From: KACC-23026 sp963829575
Lineage (GTDB): Bacteria > Bacillota > Bacilli > Bacillales > Sporolactobacillaceae
DNA: 64,000 bases
Direction of reading: 5' to 3'
Assembly: GCA_963829575.1 (NCBI GenBank)
Contig: CAWHJF010000016.1
Coordinates: 511,955-575,954, forward strand
Part shown: piece after piece, positions 61,625 through 64,000 of the stretch
Layout of the letters: the number at the start of each line of letters is the position of its first letter
How positions within the stretch are numbered: position 1 is the stretch's first letter
The notes under the pieces: generated by a model
Databases searched by the model: none
What the model was told of the DNA's origin: nothing
The model's input: the letters and a program-made list of their open reading frames with translations, nothing else
Translations under genes and position numbers: made by a program

Positions 61625-61942
61625 ATGGCCAACACTGAATTACGAGAAGAATGGGAAAGACGTATAGCGGTATTTCGAAGTAGTGGCCAGACCCAAGTTG
61701 AATGGTGTAAGATCAACAACTTAAATCTTCATCAATTAAAATACTGGCTTAAGAAAATTGAAAGACCGGATTCAAACCATGATACAAATCCAAACTGGAT
61801 ACCAGTCAACCTGGAGGATTCTTCAATTGAAAACAACGCGGGATTAGTCGTAAGAATTGGAGCTGCTTCTATTGAAGTCAAACCTGGGTTTAATGCAGCC
61901 ATCCTTGCGGATGTCGTAAAGACGTTAAAGTCAATATGTTAA
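61625..61942 (+). CDS. tnpA: IS66 accessory protein TnpA
   Basis: 105-residue IS66 Orf1, needed with TnpB for transposition. It has a helix-turn-helix-like start (LREEWERRIAVFRSSGQTQ, VEWCKINNLNLHQLKYWLKK). AAGGAGG precedes the ATG. Its end overlaps tnpB by 7 nt. Confidence 0.9.
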   Translation: MANTELREEWERRIAVFRSSGQTQVEWCKINNLNLHQLKYWLKKIERPDSNHDTNPNWIPVNLEDSSIENNAGLVVRIGAASIEVKPGFNAAILADVVKTLKSIC

Positions 61943-62292
61943 ACGTCTGGAATGTGGGATCCGTCTACTTAGCTCAAGGAAGCACGGATCTACGTAAATC
62001 AATTGACGGATTGGCCGTTCTGGTACAAGAAGGATTCAATCTAGATCCTTTTTCGCCAAGTTTATTTGTATTCTGTAATCGGCAAAGAGATAAGCTTAAA
62101 ATTCTGCATTGGGATTATACAGGTTTTTGGCTTTATTATAAGCGACTTGAAAAAGGTCGATTTAAATGGCCATCTGGAGAAGCACTCAATCCAGTAAAAG
62201 TGGGGCGCCGCGAGTTACAGTGGCTTCTAGAGGGACTTTCAATTGAACAAAGACAAGCCCATACAGAAGTCAAACAAAGGACCGTGATTTAA
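61936..62292 (+). CDS. tnpB: IS66 accessory protein TnpB
   Basis: 118-residue IS66 Orf2. Signature ...YLAQGSTDLRKSIDGLA, FVFCNRQRDKLKILHWD, GFWLYYKRLEKGRFKWP is complete. Starts inside tnpA, so translation is coupled. Confidence 0.95.
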   Translation: MLNVWNVGSVYLAQGSTDLRKSIDGLAVLVQEGFNLDPFSPSLFVFCNRQRDKLKILHWDYTGFWLYYKRLEKGRFKWPSGEALNPVKVGRRELQWLLEGLSIEQRQAHTEVKQRTVI

Positions 62293-62319
62293 GGCTTGTA
62301 ATGGATAAAATTACAAGCC
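62293..62319 (+). other. hairpin between tnpB and tnpC
   Basis: GGCTTGTAAT/ATTACAAGCC perfect 10-bp arms, GGATAAA loop, TCTTTC tail. The first in-frame ATG of tnpC (62301) lies in it. It may damp transposase expression. Confidence 0.6.
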
Positions 62320-62363
62320 CTCTTTCAAAGGAATTTGTCGGGGAGTGTCGAATATATTGTATT

Positions 62364-63953
62364 ATGAAAACCACGACAGAATTTCCCACCCAAACAACTG
62401 AACAACTTCAAGAACGGTGTGTTTCCCTAGAGAACCAAGTCGCGCATCTTACGAACAAGCTTAAATGGTTTGAAGAACAGATTCGATTAAGCCAGATGAA
62501 GCGATTTGGATCTTCTAGCGAGAAGTCACATCCCGATCAACTTGAGTTTCCTCTATTTAATGAGGCTGAGGTTGAAGCCACAGCCATTGAAGAGGAATTT
62601 GTTTCTGAGACCCATGTTACCCAGCGTCGTCGGAAAAAACGGGGTCAAAAGGAAGCCATGCTTGATAACCTGCCTACGGAAACGGTGGAATATCGCCTTT
62701 CTCCAGAGGAACAGGTCTGTTCGTGTTGCGGTGGAGCGATGCATGAAATGAGTTCCGAGATACGTAGTGAGCTAAAGACTATTCCAGCACAACTGAAAGT
62801 TGTTAAACATGTGCGGTATATTTATGGCTGCCGCTCATGTGAACAAAATGAGAGTGAAACTCCCATTGTCACGGCCCCTATGCCTGCACCTGCTTTTCCT
62901 AAGAGTTTAGGTTCAGCTTCAAGTGTGGCTTTTGTGATGTCACAAAAATATGTGGAGGCTTGTCCACTTTATCGCCAAGAAAAACAATTTGAGCGACTCG
63001 GATTTCCTCTTTCGCGCCAAACCATGTCCAATTGGATTCTATACGGAGCGAATACCTGGCTCAATCCATTATACGTGCGAATGAAGGAAATCTTAATTCA
63101 ACAGGAAGCACTGCATGCGGATGAGACAACCGTACAGGTCTTACATGAGCCTGGTCGAAAAGCGACCTCTAAGTCTTATATGTGGTTGTATCGAACAGGA
63201 AGAGTTGGACCAAGCATCGTCCTTTATGACTATAAAGAAACCCGTAAAAAAAGCCATCCTCGTGATTTCCTAAAAGGCTTTAAGGGGTACCTTCATGTAG
63301 ACGGTTATCAAGGATACAATGTGCTGTCTGAGGTGACGTTGGTAGGGTGCTTTGCGCACGCTCGCCGAAAATTCGACGAGGCATTAAAAGCCTTGCCTGA
63401 CAACATTCAGTCTGAAGCATCTGTTCCAGCAAAGGAAGGTTTACAATTTTGTAACCAATTATTTGCGGTTGAGCGCGATTTGAAAGACGCGACTCGTAAA
63501 GAACGGTTTGAAAAACGACTTGAACGCAGCCAACCTATTTTGGATGCTTTTTCAGCATGGCTTAAAGATCAAAATCAAAAAGCACTACCTAAAAGCACCT
63601 TTGGCGGTGCTGTTCAATATTGCCTCAACCAATGGAGTAAACTGATCGCCTTTATGAAAGATGGTCTACTCGAAATTGATAATAACAGAGGCGAACGATC
63701 AATTAAGCCATTTGTGATTGGGCGCAAAAACTGGATGTTCTCAAACACCCCGAAGGGGGCAAATGCCAGTGCCATCATTTACAGCGTCATTGAAACGGCC
63801 AAGGAAAATAATTTAAATCCATTAAACTATTTAACGTTTCTTTTTGAAAGACTTCCCAATATTGATATTAATGACAAGGCAGCTTTGGATCAGCTCCTAC
63901 CCTGGTCAAAAACGATTCCATTAGCTTGTCAAGTCTTTAAAAAGAATACTTAA
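62364..63953 (+). CDS. tnpC: IS66 transposase TnpC
   Basis: DDE transposase, 529 residues from ATG 62364 (550 from ATG 62301, which is inside a hairpin). N-terminal leucine zipper (LQERCVSLENQVAHLTNKL), zinc ribbon (CSCCGGAM ... CRSCE), then the catalytic core with Asp in LHADETTVQVL, Asp in YLHVDGYQGYN and Glu in the DNNRGERSIKPFVIGRKNWM block (fragment). The C-terminal PLNYLTFLFERLP is the IS66 tail. No frameshift seen. Confidence 0.93.
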   Translation: MKTTTEFPTQTTEQLQERCVSLENQVAHLTNKLKWFEEQIRLSQMKRFGSSSEKSHPDQLEFPLFNEAEVEATAIEEEFVSETHVTQRRRKKRGQKEAMLDNLPTETVEYRLSPEEQVCSCCGGAMHEMSSEIRSELKTIPAQLKVVKHVRYIYGCRSCEQNESETPIVTAPMPAPAFPKSLGSASSVAFVMSQKYVEACPLYRQEKQFERLGFPLSRQTMSNWILYGANTWLNPLYVRMKEILIQQEALHADETTVQVLHEPGRKATSKSYMWLYRTGRVGPSIVLYDYKETRKKSHPRDFLKGFKGYLHVDGYQGYNVLSEVTLVGCFAHARRKFDEALKALPDNIQSEASVPAKEGLQFCNQLFAVERDLKDATRKERFEKRLERSQPILDAFSAWLKDQNQKALPKSTFGGAVQYCLNQWSKLIAFMKDGLLEIDNNRGERSIKPFVIGRKNWMFSNTPKGANASAIIYSVIETAKENNLNPLNYLTFLFERLPNIDINDKAALDQLLPWSKTIPLACQVFKKNT

Positions 63954-64000
63954 ATCATAACAAAATCCCCATCTGATTTTTAGGTGGGGATTATTTGACG

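Larger units (their letters stand above)
61541..64000 (+). mobile_element. IS66-family insertion sequence (right end beyond window)
   Basis: Three ORFs in the IS66 order tnpA-tnpB-tnpC. The left end GTAAGCGTCAAACCGTCCCC at 61541 is a typical IS66 terminus. The last bases of the window, read on the - strand, are CGTCAAATAATCCCCAC, the matching right repeat lacking only its outer GTAAG, so the element should end at about 64005. All three ORFs look intact, so it may be active. Confidence 0.92.

Overview
The window looks like chromosomal DNA from an endospore-forming member of the Bacillales (Bacillota), distinct from Bacillus subtilis itself. The evidence is gene order: cggR-gap-pgk-tpiA-gpmI-eno followed by secG-est-rnr-smpB-ssrA; nudix-rapZ-yvcK-whiA-crh; rpoN-glutaredoxin-cggR; yjlC-ndh; hxlR/hxlAB. 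Sporulation markers (yunB, sda), CtsR boxes on clpE and clpP and a SigB-type promoter on clpP agree with this. Family-level placement is not possible from sequence reading alone.

Layout. 0.1-6.9 kb: YitT-type membrane protein, ferredoxin-NADP reductase, AIM24-like protein, clpE with a CtsR box, a hypothetical gene and yunB. 6.97-7.81 kb: a 194-bp tandem array. 7.9-17.7 kb: nadE, two small cysteine-rich or hydrophilic proteins, an APH-type kinase, a glycosyltransferase/GtrA/DedA operon, a signalling operon (GAF-HD-GYP, DUF3307, class III cyclase), an FMN reductase and yceI. 17.9-24.6 kb: HxlR-type regulator, yjlC-ndh, yhfP-like reductase, LLM oxidoreductase and the hxlR/hxlAB formaldehyde-fixation locus. 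24.6-35.8 kb: small ORFs, galT-galM, TolB-like protein, Ni/Co transporter, fasciclin protein, SDR, a + strand structured-RNA candidate, padR plus a DHA2 exporter with a clear operator, and a YeeE/YedE sulfur transporter. 36.1-49.4 kb: tmRNA, smpB, a frameshifted rnr, esterase, secG, a 100-bp tandem array and the glycolytic operon with its CggR operator. 49.4-55 kb: a hairpin-rich gap, rpoN, a pair of paralogous small proteins, a two-gene small-protein unit, sda, tRNA-Arg and a small membrane-anchored protein. 55-60.8 kb: clpP (CtsR plus SigB), a fluoride riboswitch with two fluC genes, crh, whiA, yvcK, rapZ and nudix. 60.9-64 kb: a 52-bp x 12 tandem array interrupted by an IS66-family element whose right end lies about 5 bp beyond the window.

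How it fits together. CggR, Crh, YvcK and the lower-glycolysis operon form the central-carbon control block. ClpE, ClpP, tmRNA, SmpB and RNase R are protein and RNA quality control. HxlAB and YhfP/YceI-type genes handle reactive small molecules. Accessory content is mostly non-coding: three unrelated tandem arrays (194, 100 and 52 bp), a 50-bp perfect palindrome and three terminator-ended RNA-like regions. The most checkable novelties are the + strand structured RNA at 31.85-32.13 kb, the nested-hairpin RNA at 54.71-54.82 kb, the small-protein unit at 52.9-53.2 kb, and the second-messenger operon at 13-16.4 kb.
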